A stretch of DNA of 51,747 bases from Lachnoclostridium sp. UBA5725 (GCA_002419585.1 DIGJ01000007.1:1-51747), one strand, 5' to 3'; shown: positions 7,414-15,506, counted from the stretch's first letter. The notes: generated from the sequence alone by a model not told the origin. Made by a program: numbers and translations.

Positions 7414-8939
7414 TCGCCCTCCTTCGTATCTTTTGTCATCAATATGCCAACCTCTTCTTTGGTCGTTTTACGAGCATCCAAAGTACCTGTTATCTTACCG
7501 TTACATAAAACAATAATTCGATCACATAATTCAATCAATACATCTAAGTCTTCAATAACACAGATAACCGCGCATCCTTGCTCTTTTTGATCACTTAATA
7601 AATTGTAAATCATATAAGAAGAGTTTATGTCAAGTCCTCGTACTGGATATGCAACCATTAAAACATTTGGATTGCAAGCGATTTCACGACCTACTAATAC
7701 CTTTTGTACATTTCCACCCGAAAGTCTTCGAACTGGTGTTGTTACACCTGGTGTTACTACACCCAATTCCTGAATAATATCAAGTGCAAGCTTCTTTGGA
7801 GCTTTTCTATCTGTAAAAATTGATTTTCCATTGCGGTAACTTCGTAACATCATATTGTCAGTGATGTCCATATTACCAACTAGCCCCATACCTAGTCGAT
7901 CTTCTGGTACAAAGGAATAGTTAACACCCTGGTTTTTGATTCCTTCTGGTGACAAATCGGAAAGTATGATTTCCTTTCCGTCACAAGCATGATAAATAAC
8001 TTTACCATCTTCGATTTTCTCTAATCCTGCAATTGCTTCTAATAGTTCTTTTTGTCCACTACCTGCAATTCCAGCGATACCAAGAATTTCTCCGCTATTT
8101 GATGTAAATGTAACTTCGTTTACCACTTTTATTCCTTCCATATTCTTTACCGTTAATTTATCAACCTTTAATCTTAGCTGAGGGTCTACTGGGTCATTAC
8201 GCTTAATGTCAAGCGTGATCTTTTCACCCACCATCATCTCGGTAAGACCTCCAACGGTTGCTTCCTGCGTATTAACGGATCCCATATATTTCCCTTTACG
8301 TAAAACAGCAACACGGTCTGATATATCCAATACTTCTTGTAATTTATGTGTAATAATAATAATGGATTTTCCGGATTCTCTCATATTTCGAAGTATAGCA
8401 AATAGCTTATCCGTTTCTTGCGGTGTAAGTACAGCAGTAGGTTCGTCCAAAATAAGTACATCTGCTCCGCGGTATAATACTTTTATAATCTCCACCGTCT
8501 GCTTTTGAGAAACAGACATGTCGTAGATTTTTTGAGACGGATTTAAATCAAAGCCATAGCTTTCTATAATTTTTTTTATTTCTTCTTCTATCTGAGCTGT
8601 CTTTAGTACATGACTTCCTGGTAAACCTAGAATAATATTTTCTGCAGCAGTTAAAATATCAATTAATTTAAAATGCTGATGTATCATTCCAATTTTTAAA
8701 TCCAATGCATCTTTCGGAGAGTGGATCGAAACTTCTTTTCCATCCATAAATATTTGTCCTTCATCCGGCATATAGATTCCAGACAACATATTCATCAAAG
8801 TAGTTTTTCCACTTCCATTTTCACCCAATATCGAAAGAATTTCACCTTTTTTTAGTGTTAGATTTACGCCCTCATTTGCAATTACTTTGCCAAAACGCTT
8901 CGTGATATTCTTTAATTCAATTGCATTTGCCTGATCCAC
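7410..8939 (-). CDS. Nucleoside-type ABC importer ATPase, two nucleotide-binding domains (NupO-like)
   Basis: Fused double ATPase of 509 residues that powers the importer from the cytoplasmic side. Domain 1 has Walker A GENGSGKTT at residues 39-47 and Walker B VLILDEPT after a degenerate signature region (MSVSQKQTVEI). Domain 2 has the weaker P-loop GIAGSGQKE and the signature RLSGGNVQKVLVGREI. This asymmetry is usual for the RbsA/NupO family. The start is GTG at 8939, preceded by GAGGAGGAAG. A hairpin at 8965-8989 separates it from the binding-protein gene, which may set lower expression of the ATPase and permeases. Confidence 0.9.
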   Translation of the reverse strand: MDQANAIELKNITKRFGKVIANEGVNLTLKKGEILSILGENGSGKTTLMNMLSGIYMPDEGQIFMDGKEVSIHSPKDALDLKIGMIHQHFKLIDILTAAENIILGLPGSHVLKTAQIEEEIKKIIESYGFDLNPSQKIYDMSVSQKQTVEIIKVLYRGADVLILDEPTAVLTPQETDKLFAILRNMRESGKSIIIITHKLQEVLDISDRVAVLRKGKYMGSVNTQEATVGGLTEMMVGEKITLDIKRNDPVDPQLRLKVDKLTVKNMEGIKVVNEVTFTSNSGEILGIAGIAGSGQKELLEAIAGLEKIEDGKVIYHACDGKEIILSDLSPEGIKNQGVNYSFVPEDRLGMGLVGNMDITDNMMLRSYRNGKSIFTDRKAPKKLALDIIQELGVVTPGVTTPVRRLSGGNVQKVLVGREIACNPNVLMVAYPVRGLDINSSYMIYNLLSDQKEQGCAVICVIEDLDVLIELCDRIIVLCNGKITGTLDARKTTKEEVGILMTKDTKEGE

Positions 8940-8964
8940 AAATCTTCCTCCTCATTAATTAAAT

Positions 8965-8989
8965 AGGCTGTTGCATGATACAACAGCCT
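8965..8989. other. Intercistronic hairpin after the BMP lipoprotein gene
   Basis: A perfect 9-bp stem AGGCTGTTG/CAACAGCCT with a seven-base loop. The T run is on the plus strand. On the transcribed minus strand only ATTTAATT follows, so it is a poor terminator and more likely an mRNA-stabilising or partial-termination hairpin. Confidence 0.65.
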
Positions 8990-9015
8990 TTTTTTACTTG
9001 CGTTGCAGTAACTGT

Positions 9016-10269
9016 CTAGTTTGCAGTTAATTCTTTAATGCCATCAATTTTTAAGTCAAACGATGGTGCGGAAGAAACTACGGATTCATGGAAAAAGCCA
9101 TCTGATACATACGCAGCATATTTTCCAAAGTTTGCTTCATCCGATTTAATTAAATCTTCAATACTAGACCCATTTATTGTAAATGTAGAGGTATCAAATA
9201 CATTTAAGGTTCCTGCTTTGAGTGCATCTTCTACTTCTTTTACTTTATCTGCAGTCCCTGCTGCAACTGCTTTTTCATTCAATGGAGTGATGCAATCTGC
9301 GCCACTTTCATAACCTTTACTCCAGTCTGTATCAATTGCTGTGCCATCGATTACACTCTTTACTGCATAAGTATAATATGGTCCCCAGTTAATAGAAGCT
9401 GATGTAAGTGCACTATTTGGAGCAGTTGAAGTCATATCTACATTGTAACCTACCATCGGAACGCCCTTTGCTTCACAAGCGGTAGCTGCTCCTGTGGTAT
9501 CTGCATGCTGGCTGATTAATACGCAGCCATCTGCGATTAAAGCTTCTGCAGTTTCTTTTTCTAATGACATATTAGACCAGCTATTTGTATATTGCACTTC
9601 CATTGTAGCGCTAGGGCATACACTCTTAACACCAAGATAGAAAGAGGTGTAACCACTAATAACTTCCGCATATGGATAAGCTCCAACATAACCCATCTTT
9701 GCTTGATCTGCAGTAATCGTACCTTTTTCAATCATTTCATTTAATTTTAATCCAGCAACAACACCGGATACATAACGAGACTGATAAACAGCTGTGAAGT
9801 AGTTATGCATATTTGTCAAACCACTGCCTGCTGCCTGATAACCTGTTGCATGACAGAACTGAATTTCTGGATACTCGCCAGCTGCTTGAAGCATGTAATC
9901 TTCAAATCCAAAACTGTTTCCGAATATAATATTGCATCCTTGTTCAGCTAAGTCAATCGCTGCATCATAACAAGTTTCATCCTCTGGTATGTTCGTTTTT
10001 TCAACAACTTGTGCATCGGATAATCCTAAAGCTTCCTTCATCTCATCGATGCCTTTCATATGTGCTTCCGTATAACCTTCATTTTCATCTCCGATATAAA
10101 TCACACCTACTTTTATATCAGAAGATGTACCACCAGTAGATGCAGACTCTTCTGTTGAAGAAGCTTCTGTATCTGACTTCGCCGTGTCGTTCGAGGTTTT
10201 CGAACCACACCCCACCATCATACTAACGCTCATAGTTAGTACTAGAAATAAGCCAATTGCTTTTTTCAT
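9016..10269 (-). CDS. BMP-family nucleoside-binding lipoprotein (NupN/BmpA-like)
   Basis: Extracellular substrate-binding lipoprotein, 417 residues. The signal peptide ends in lipobox MVGCG (C21), followed by a Ser/Thr/Glu-rich spacer to about residue 50. The binding domain begins with IKVGVIYIGDENEGYTEAH; GYTEAHMKG and NIIFGNSFGFEDYM correspond to the PnrA/BmpA fold. Length exceeds classic BmpA (about 350) mainly through the spacer. AGGAGG precedes the ATG. It is the first gene of the importer operon, with its own promoter at 10436-10464 and a structured 160-base leader, pointing to regulation by transcript structure. Ligand, probably a nucleoside, is inferred from the family. Confidence 0.9.
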   Translation of the reverse strand: MKKAIGLFLVLTMSVSMMVGCGSKTSNDTAKSDTEASSTEESASTGGTSSDIKVGVIYIGDENEGYTEAHMKGIDEMKEALGLSDAQVVEKTNIPEDETCYDAAIDLAEQGCNIIFGNSFGFEDYMLQAAGEYPEIQFCHATGYQAAGSGLTNMHNYFTAVYQSRYVSGVVAGLKLNEMIEKGTITADQAKMGYVGAYPYAEVISGYTSFYLGVKSVCPSATMEVQYTNSWSNMSLEKETAEALIADGCVLISQHADTTGAATACEAKGVPMVGYNVDMTSTAPNSALTSASINWGPYYTYAVKSVIDGTAIDTDWSKGYESGADCITPLNEKAVAAGTADKVKEVEDALKAGTLNVFDTSTFTINGSSIEDLIKSDEANFGKYAAYVSDGFFHESVVSSAPSFDLKIDGIKELTAN

Positions 10270-10328
10270 AAATTTTTCCTCCTGAAAATTAATTTAGTAA
10301 AGTAACGGTATAGCTTCATTAAAGATTC

Positions 10329-10407
10329 TAAAAAAAAGGCGTAATATGTTCCAAAATGTTCAACAATGTTCTACTACAATGTTCCAAAATGATTCATATA
10401 ACGCCTT
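10329..10407 (-). promoter_or_regulatory. Attenuator-like leader structure with GAACAT repeats
   Basis: On the minus strand, arms AAGGCGTTATATG and CATATTACGCCTT (10395-10407 and 10336-10348) pair over 13 positions with one mismatch and are followed at once by a run of eight U. The 46-base apical region carries GAACAT units, whose plus-strand copies start at 10346, 10356, 10366 and 10379. A 13-base direct repeat, plus-strand atgttccaaaatg, is at 10346-10358 and 10379-10391. The start codon is about 60 bases downstream. This has the form of a terminator with an elaborated loop, but no known riboswitch aptamer is recognisable. Confidence 0.6.
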
Positions 10408-10435
10408 CGTTTATTTAAACTCTTTAATTTCCCTC

Positions 10436-10464
10436 AGTATAACACCTTAATTTCGTGAGGTCAA
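10436..10464 (-). promoter_or_regulatory. Sigma-A promoter of the nucleoside importer operon
   Basis: Minus-strand -35 TTGACC (10459-10464), 17-base spacer and -10 TATACT (10436-10441). The transcript would start near 10429, giving a leader of about 160 bases. Confidence 0.75.
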
Positions 10465-10474
10465 TCCATTTTGC

Positions 10475-10502
10475 AAATATTTTTGTGTTTACAAAAATAT
10501 TT
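10475..10502. promoter_or_regulatory. Operator-like inverted repeat upstream of the importer promoter
   Basis: Perfect 12-bp inverted repeat AAATATTTTTGT, GTTT spacer, ACAAAAATATTT, ending 10 bases upstream of the -35 box. A related palindrome, TTTTGTGGGTACAAAA, lies at 10682-10697. The two share the form TTTTGTGNNTACAAAA. No cognate regulator is identified. Confidence 0.5.
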
Positions 10503-10722
10503 TTGCTCTTATTTTAGACAATTTACACAAATAAGTTTAATAATAGCGCTTATACTTATTACATTTGTACATGTGAAATTTAGAAATTTACAAATCATTT
10601 GACAAAATAAACAATGAAAACTCACATGGATTCCGTTTATCTTTTTTTGCTCTTTTGTTCATTCTTGTGTTTCCAAAATATTTTTGTGGGTACAAAATCC
10701 AGGGTGTAAAATTTTGTAGGCA

Positions 10723-10762
10723 TTGAAATAGCCACTTCCAAATAAGGAAGTGGCCATTTCAA
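10723..10762 (-). terminator. Hairpin downstream of iolA, probable operon end
   Basis: A 17-position stem TTGAAATAGCCACTTCC/GGAAGTGGCCATTTCAA with one mismatch and a six-base loop, about 50 bases after the iolA stop. No long U run follows on the minus strand, so termination may be partial. Confidence 0.6.
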
Positions 10763-10811
10763 AAGTTTAGCATTTATAGGGAGGGGTTATATGCTGGCTA
10801 TTTCATAAGGA

Positions 10812-12308
10812 TTAATTATCCCAGGTACTTACACTTGTAACTTTCTTTTCTTCTTCATCAAACCATTTTGTTGTAACGCATTTGCTTTCTGTATAGAATC
10901 TTACGCTATCTTTTCCTAAGCAATGTAAATCACCAAAGAATGAATTCTTGTGTCCAGAGAACGGGAACACTCCAACTGGAACTGGTATACTAACATTTAC
11001 TCCTACCATACCACCATCTGTTCTAACAGAAAATTCTCTTGCAAAATATCCACTTTGAGTGAAAATACAAGAACCATTTGCAAATTGGTTATGATTCATA
11101 ATTTCTAATCCTTCTTCAAAACTCTTCACTCTCTTTATACAAAGAACTGGGCCAAATATTTCAGTCGCACCAATTGTCATCTCTTCTGACACATGATCAA
11201 AGATGGTAGGTCCAAGGTAAAAACCATTTTCATACCCTTCAACTGTAACATCTCTACCGTCAAGAATCATTGTTGCGCCTTCGTCTATTCCTTTTTGAAT
11301 CCAGTTTAATACGTTCTTTTTGTGCTGTTCGTTTACCACTGGTCCTAATTTGGAAGTCTTATCATATGCAGGTCCAATTTTAAGGCCTTTTGCAAGTTCA
11401 ACAATTTTAGCAACTAATGCATCTGCAATTCCATCTTCCACAACGACTACTGGAAGAGCCATACATCTTTCGCCCGCACATCCAAAAGCAGAATTGATAA
11501 TACTTGCTGCACTACGATCTATCGCTGCATCATTCATAACAAGTGCATGATTCTTCGCTTCGCATAAAGCTTGTACTCTCTTACCATGTGCTGCTGCTGT
11601 ACTATAGATATGTTTTCCTACTGAAGTTGATCCTACAAAAGAAATTCCTTTGATATCTGGATGTGTCAAGAAAATCTCTGCTTCATTTCTACTGCAGGTA
11701 ACAATATTCAACACTCCATCTGGTAATCCAGCTTCTTTATATAACTCTGCAAATCGTAATGCAGTTCTAGGTGTAGAGCTTGATACTTTTAACACGATAC
11801 AGTTACCAGCAGCTAGACAGGTAGGAGTCATCCATCCCATTGGAATCATTGCTGGAAAGTTAAATGGCGTAATCCCTGCAAATACACCGATTGGTTCACG
11901 ATATAATGTAGTATCAAATCCTGTGGAAGTATTTAATAAAGATTCTCCCATAATTAAGGTAGGCATGGAACACGCAAGTTCGGTTCCTTCCTGTGCCTTT
12001 AGAACATCGCCTTTTGCTTCATCTAATACTTTACCATGTTCTTGTGCTACGAGTAATGTTAATTCATCCATATTCTTAATGATTAAATCACGCACATTAT
12101 ACATGATTTGTGTACGTTTGATCACTGGCAATCTAGACCATGTTTTGTATGCTTCTTTCGCGATTGCAATCGCTTCTTCTACTTCTTCTTTTGTACAACA
12201 AGGAGCTTTTGCCGTTACTTCCCCCGTACTAGGATCGTAAATATCATTGAATTTCGTTGTTTTTGATTCGCGGTATTCTCCACCCACAAAATATTTAATT
12301 GTTTCCAT
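10812..12308 (-). CDS. iolA: Malonate/methylmalonate-semialdehyde dehydrogenase (CoA-acylating)
   Basis: Last enzyme of inositol catabolism: it oxidises malonate semialdehyde with NAD+ and CoA to acetyl-CoA and CO2. The protein has 498 residues, normal for the MmsA/IolA family. The catalytic cysteine is C282 in FGCAGERCMA. The NPFNFP-type segment appears as GITPFNFPAMIPMGW, and IFGPVLCIKRV is the conserved C-terminal stretch. GGAGAAGAAGT precedes ATG 12308. It is third in the iolJ-iolC-iolA unit, 46 bases after iolC, and directly uses the product of the IolJ aldolase. Methylmalonate semialdehyde is an alternative substrate in this family, but context favours the inositol role. Confidence 0.95.
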   Translation of the reverse strand: METIKYFVGGEYRESKTTKFNDIYDPSTGEVTAKAPCCTKEEVEEAIAIAKEAYKTWSRLPVIKRTQIMYNVRDLIIKNMDELTLLVAQEHGKVLDEAKGDVLKAQEGTELACSMPTLIMGESLLNTSTGFDTTLYREPIGVFAGITPFNFPAMIPMGWMTPTCLAAGNCIVLKVSSSTPRTALRFAELYKEAGLPDGVLNIVTCSRNEAEIFLTHPDIKGISFVGSTSVGKHIYSTAAAHGKRVQALCEAKNHALVMNDAAIDRSAASIINSAFGCAGERCMALPVVVVEDGIADALVAKIVELAKGLKIGPAYDKTSKLGPVVNEQHKKNVLNWIQKGIDEGATMILDGRDVTVEGYENGFYLGPTIFDHVSEEMTIGATEIFGPVLCIKRVKSFEEGLEIMNHNQFANGSCIFTQSGYFAREFSVRTDGGMVGVNVSIPVPVGVFPFSGHKNSFFGDLHCLGKDSVRFYTESKCVTTKWFDEEEKKVTSVSTWDN

Positions 12309-12354
12309 ACTTCTTCTCCTTTTTTATATAAATTAATTTAACGTTCTATTATTT

Positions 12355-13371
12355 CTAAACTCTGGCAATCATCTCACCATATTGTTTTTTACAGTCCGAT
12401 ATAAATTCTTTTACCGCTTCTACCGTAGGCATATCCTGAGAGCAAGCATGACTCGCAACTAACATTGCAGCGGAAGCGCTTCCAAGTTCGAGGCAATCAA
12501 TGATATCAAGCCCTTCAAATAATCCATATAGGAAAGCGGAAGCGTAACCATCTCCACCACCAAAAGATTTGAGTAATTTTACCGGGAATGGCTTAATGCT
12601 ATAATTTTTACCATCATTCGTATACGCAGTAGAACCATCTTTACCATGCTTGATTACAACGATCTTACTACCGATTGAATGGAAGTAAGCTGCGGTTTGT
12701 TCATCGGTTCTTCCTTCCTCAATCATACGCTCTGTTAAATCAAATTCTTCACGAGAACCTAAGATAACATCACTTTGCTTTGCTACGATGGAATAATAAA
12801 TTGCGATTTCATCAAAGTTCTTCCAATTATATGGACGATAATCAATATCAAATATTACAACCAGATTGTTCTTCTTTGCTAATGCGAGTGCTTTTAATGC
12901 TGCTTCACGGGAAGGACTCTTTGCAAGAGCAGTACCTGAAATTAAGATTGCCTTGCTCTTTTTTATATATTCTTCATCAATATCTGCAACATCCAATTCT
13001 AAGTCAGCAATGCCATCACGATACATTAGAATACTGCTTTCTGTTTCACTCAATATTTCTGTGAAAGTTAATCCGATTTTCTCGCCATTGGTGCATTTAC
13101 TTATGTGCGAAGTATCAATGCCTTCCTTGTCAAAAAAGTTGGTTACAAATTCCCCAAGCTGATCATCTGATACTTTTCCTAAAAAACCAATCTTCTTTCC
13201 AAGGCGAGCCATACCCACCGCAATATTGGCTGGAGATCCTCCAAGATATTTCTTAAATGTAGTACTTTGTGAAAGAGGTTTGTAATAATCCACTGGATTG
13301 AAATCGACTGCAACCCTACCTACTAATATCAGATCAAATTCTTTTGTCTGATCAAATTGAATGTATCCCAT
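12355..13371 (-). CDS. iolC: 5-dehydro-2-deoxygluconokinase
   Basis: PfkB-family sugar kinase, 338 residues, that phosphorylates 2-deoxy-5-keto-D-gluconate with ATP in the fifth step of the inositol pathway. The substrate-binding N-terminal motif is KYLGGSPANIAVG (GGSPAN at 44-49). The C-terminal PfkB signature is GGGDGYASAF with catalytic Asp at 274 and the anion hole at 271-274. AAGGAAG precedes the ATG. It sits between iolJ and iolA on one transcript, so kinase, aldolase and dehydrogenase act in sequence. The single domain rules out the fused IolC-DUF2090 form found in some bacteria. Confidence 0.95.
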   Translation of the reverse strand: MGYIQFDQTKEFDLILVGRVAVDFNPVDYYKPLSQSTTFKKYLGGSPANIAVGMARLGKKIGFLGKVSDDQLGEFVTNFFDKEGIDTSHISKCTNGEKIGLTFTEILSETESSILMYRDGIADLELDVADIDEEYIKKSKAILISGTALAKSPSREAALKALALAKKNNLVVIFDIDYRPYNWKNFDEIAIYYSIVAKQSDVILGSREEFDLTERMIEEGRTDEQTAAYFHSIGSKIVVIKHGKDGSTAYTNDGKNYSIKPFPVKLLKSFGGGDGYASAFLYGLFEGLDIIDCLELGSASAAMLVASHACSQDMPTVEAVKEFISDCKKQYGEMIARV

Positions 13372-13431
13372 ATTGTCTTCCTTTCTTTATTCATTTATAA
13401 ATGATTCTATCATTAGCAATTGCTTTTTGTT

Positions 13432-14274
13432 TTATATCCTGTTATCGCTTTGAAACACCTCGATGTGCCTACTGACATTTTTATATGCACCTTGTACCAT
13501 CCTTGCACTCATGGTAAAGTAATCTTTTTTATCTAGTTTACAATATTCTCTTACTTCACCTTCGACAGACATAAAGGTCGCTGTAGCAACATTAAGTTTG
13601 CGAATTCCGCCCTTTATACATTTTCTAAAATCATCATCACTAATGCCAGAACCTCCATGAAGAACTAATGGAATAGGTACTCTTTTTCTCGCTTCTTCCA
13701 AAATTTCAAAATTGAGTTTTGGTTCGTTTTTATACAAACCATGCGCATTGCCTATTGAAAGAGCAATTGCATTTAAATGTGTATTCTGGTAAAGTTTTTC
13801 GACCTCATCTGGATCTGAATAAAGCATTTCATGATCAACACTTCCATCTTCGCTTCCAGCCAATTGTCCAACTTCCGCTTCGACATCCGCTCCATATTTA
13901 TCCGCAAATTCTTTTACTTTTTGCACCATTTGGATGTTTTCATTGATCGTAAGGTGCGATGCATCAATCATGACAGAGGTAAATCCTAGCTCCAGTGCCT
14001 GCTTCACTGTTTCGATATCCAAACCATGATCCAAATGAACTGCGACTGGAACCTTTGATTCCTTAGCTGCCGCTATCATAAGTGGGCCAAAAACACTTAA
14101 GGGAGAATATGGTAGTCTTACCTGTGCTACTTGCAAAATAATTGGTGACTTTAATTCTTCTGCCGCCTTAATTGCACCTAGTACCATTTCCATATTTGCT
14201 ACACTAAAAGCTCCTACCCCATAGTTGTTATCTTCCGCTTCTTTTAATAACTTTGACATATTAACAAGTGACAA
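13432..14274 (-). CDS. iolJ: Class II aldolase of the inositol pathway (fructose-bisphosphate aldolase family)
   Basis: Zinc-dependent TIM-barrel aldolase, 281 residues, predicted to cleave 6-phospho-5-dehydro-2-deoxy-D-gluconate to DHAP and malonate semialdehyde. Family residues are visible: HLDHG at 80-84 (catalytic Asp82, metal His83), the VEAEVGQLAG loop at 131-140, GNAHG with metal His178 and VLHGGSG with metal His206. I chose TTG at 14274 because AGAGGTG lies just upstream and the resulting MSLVNM N-terminus matches the family; a longer frame from 14316 has no ribosome binding site. It is first in the iolJ-iolC-iolA operon. A glycolytic FBA role is possible, but the context is decisive for inositol. 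Confidence 0.92.
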   Translation of the reverse strand: MSLVNMSKLLKEAEDNNYGVGAFSVANMEMVLGAIKAAEELKSPIILQVAQVRLPYSPLSVFGPLMIAAAKESKVPVAVHLDHGLDIETVKQALELGFTSVMIDASHLTINENIQMVQKVKEFADKYGADVEAEVGQLAGSEDGSVDHEMLYSDPDEVEKLYQNTHLNAIALSIGNAHGLYKNEPKLNFEILEEARKRVPIPLVLHGGSGISDDDFRKCIKGGIRKLNVATATFMSVEGEVREYCKLDKKDYFTMSARMVQGAYKNVSRHIEVFQSDNRI

Positions 14275-14325
14275 ATTAATCACCTCTTTTATAATATTAT
14301 TGTATAAAATAATCATTAAGCACCA

Positions 14326-14376
14326 AACATATTAATGTTATACTCAATTTATACCACAAACTTAACCATTAGTCAA
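14326..14376 (-). promoter_or_regulatory. iolJ-iolC-iolA promoter with start-site palindrome
   Basis: Minus-strand -35 TTGACT (14371-14376), 17-base spacer, -10 TATAAA (14348-14353). The palindrome AACAT-ATTA-ATGTT at 14326-14339 covers about +2 to +15, a position suited to repression. Confidence 0.7.
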
Positions 14377-14445
14377 GCTGTTTTTCGCATATTTATATTA
14401 ACTTATTGTTAATTTGTTGGTTATTTGTCCGAGTCTATCCTTTAT

Positions 14446-14465
14446 AACATGATTAAATCATTGTT
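14446..14465. promoter_or_regulatory. Candidate IolR operator near iolR
   Basis: AACATGATTAAATCATTGTT contains the perfect palindrome ATGATT-A-AATCAT. Its first eight bases and overall dyad match the minus-strand site AACATGATAAATACATGTT at 26206-26224 that overlaps the iolD -35 box. Confidence 0.5.
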
Positions 14466-14504
14466 ATGTTTTAATAACTTTATGATAATGTAGTTATATA
14501 TTAT

Positions 14505-14533
14505 TTGCAATTTCCGTAAAAATTATGTATAAT
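14505..14533 (+). promoter_or_regulatory. iolR promoter
   Basis: Plus-strand -35 TTGCAA (14505-14510), 17-base spacer, -10 TATAAT (14528-14533). The leader to the TTG start codon is about 53 bases. Confidence 0.7.
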
Positions 14534-14592
14534 AAAACTAAATTATATTTACAATTCGTAAATACTTAAAAACTTGAAAGAGGTGTGTTACA

Positions 14593-15351
14593 TTGAGATC
14601 CCAGCGACTAGATAGTATCAAGGAGTATATATACCAACAAAAAACGGTAACTCTTGATCAACTATGTGATGAATTTAACGTTTCAAAAAATACCATTCGT
14701 CGTGATATCGATGAATTGGTTGCTTCAGAAAAAATCAAAAAAATTTATGGTGGTGTAACCGTTGAAGGCTACAAACCAATGATATCCTTTGATGAACGTA
14801 ATATTAGCAATCTTCAGTCGAAGCAACTAATAGCAAAAAGTGCTGCTGCACTGATTAATGATAATGAGATCATATTCATTGATTCCGGAACCACTACAAT
14901 GCATATGATTGATTATATCAAAGACAAGAAAAACTTGACCATATTAACGAATAGCATTGAAGTTATTATGCGTTCCATTCCTTATCCGAATATTAATGTG
15001 ATTTCCTTATCTGGTTCTTTGAATCGTAAAACCTTATCATTTACAGGAACTAGTTGCGCCGCTGTTTTGAGTAACTTCAATATAAGTAAGGCCTTTATTG
15101 CAGCCACCGGTATTTCTACAAACGGGGGTGCATCGAATTCTTCTCCTGCGGAAACAGAAATCAAACGTACTGCACTATTGAAAAGCCAGAAGAACTATTT
15201 ATTAGTGGACCATACGAAATTCGGAATTATTTCATTGATGACATTTTCTAATTTTGACAATATAGATTCTGTAATTACTGATAAGATGCCTCCTGAAGAC
15301 TTACAAGAAGTATTAGAACGAAACAACTGCAGCATTTCAGTAGTTGGGTAA
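14593..15351 (+). CDS. iolR: DeoR-family repressor of inositol genes
   Basis: Transcription regulator of 252 residues. A DeoR winged helix-turn-helix spans residues 3-57 (VTLDQLCDEFNVSKNTIRRD). The effector domain of the DeoR/phosphosugar-isomerase-like fold spans about 75-232, with FIDSGTTTMHMI and the VDHTKFG motif. Length and sequence closely resemble Bacillus IolR, which is released from DNA by 2-deoxy-5-keto-gluconate 6-phosphate, the product of IolC. The start is TTG at 14593 after GAAAGAGGTG; no ATG serves better. It is divergent from iolJ-iolC-iolA and convergent with the chemoreceptor gene. It probably controls both iol transcription units and itself through the AACATGAT sites. Confidence 0.88.
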   Translation: MRSQRLDSIKEYIYQQKTVTLDQLCDEFNVSKNTIRRDIDELVASEKIKKIYGGVTVEGYKPMISFDERNISNLQSKQLIAKSAAALINDNEIIFIDSGTTTMHMIDYIKDKKNLTILTNSIEVIMRSIPYPNINVISLSGSLNRKTLSFTGTSCAAVLSNFNISKAFIAATGISTNGGASNSSPAETEIKRTALLKSQKNYLLVDHTKFGIISLMTFSNFDNIDSVITDKMPPEDLQEVLERNNCSISVVG

Positions 15352-15411
15352 ATAATCCATCAACATACCCTATCGGGGATGTTGCTAATTTCAAATTATT
15401 AATTTTATTTT

Positions 15412-15479
15412 AAGTGGGTCAAAAAAGGTACTCCAAAATCTTATTTTACGATATTGGAGTACCTTTTTGGCCCACTTAA
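15412..15479. terminator. Bidirectional terminator between iolR and the chemoreceptor gene
   Basis: A long inverted repeat, plus-strand arms AAGTGGGTCAAAAAAGGTAC and GTACCTTTTTGGCCCACTT, with a further TCCAA/TTGGA extension toward the loop. A and T tracts inside both arms allow intrinsic termination in either direction between the two convergent genes. Confidence 0.8.
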
Positions 15480-15506
15480 AATCTTTGCAAGAGCCCTTTT
15501 TATGCC

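Larger units (their letters stand above)
10270..10811. other. 542-base regulatory region between the iol genes and the nucleoside importer
   Basis: This long gene-free stretch carries, from high to low coordinate, the iolA terminator hairpin, two copies of an operator-like motif, a sigma-A promoter and an attenuator-like leader, all listed separately. No coding frame of note is present on either strand. Confidence 0.7.
14275..14592. other. Divergent control region between iolJ and iolR
   Basis: This 318-base region holds back-to-back sigma-A promoters and several palindromes. AACATATTAATGTT (14326-14339) sits at the iolJ start site. TTAACTTATTGTTAA is at 14398-14412. An AACATGAT-type site is at 14446-14465. 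It is the expected place for binding of the adjacent IolR-like repressor. Confidence 0.7.

Noticed and set aside
8965..8995. Intrinsic terminator on the plus strand, from its T run
   Set aside because: No plus-strand gene lies upstream to be terminated. The hairpin is better read as part of the minus-strand operon.
9016..10269. Inositol-binding protein for the iol pathway
   Set aside because: The sequence belongs to the BMP/PnrA nucleoside-binding family and has dedicated NupOPQ-like partners. The iol operon carries its own sugar-type binding protein.
10346..10391. CRISPR-like short repeats
   Set aside because: The GAACAT units are six bases long, spaced 10-13 bases apart and inside an RNA stem. 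There are no spacers of CRISPR size and no cas genes.
10336..10407. Classical purine riboswitch before the nucleoside importer
   Set aside because: The conserved purine aptamer loops and the UCUACC-type core are not seen in the leader or in the 400 bases upstream. Only the terminator-like stem is supported.
11650..12240. Long antisense open frame (196 codons) opposite iolA
   Set aside because: It lies entirely within iolA on the other strand, has no ribosome binding site and no family resemblance. It reflects iolA codon composition.
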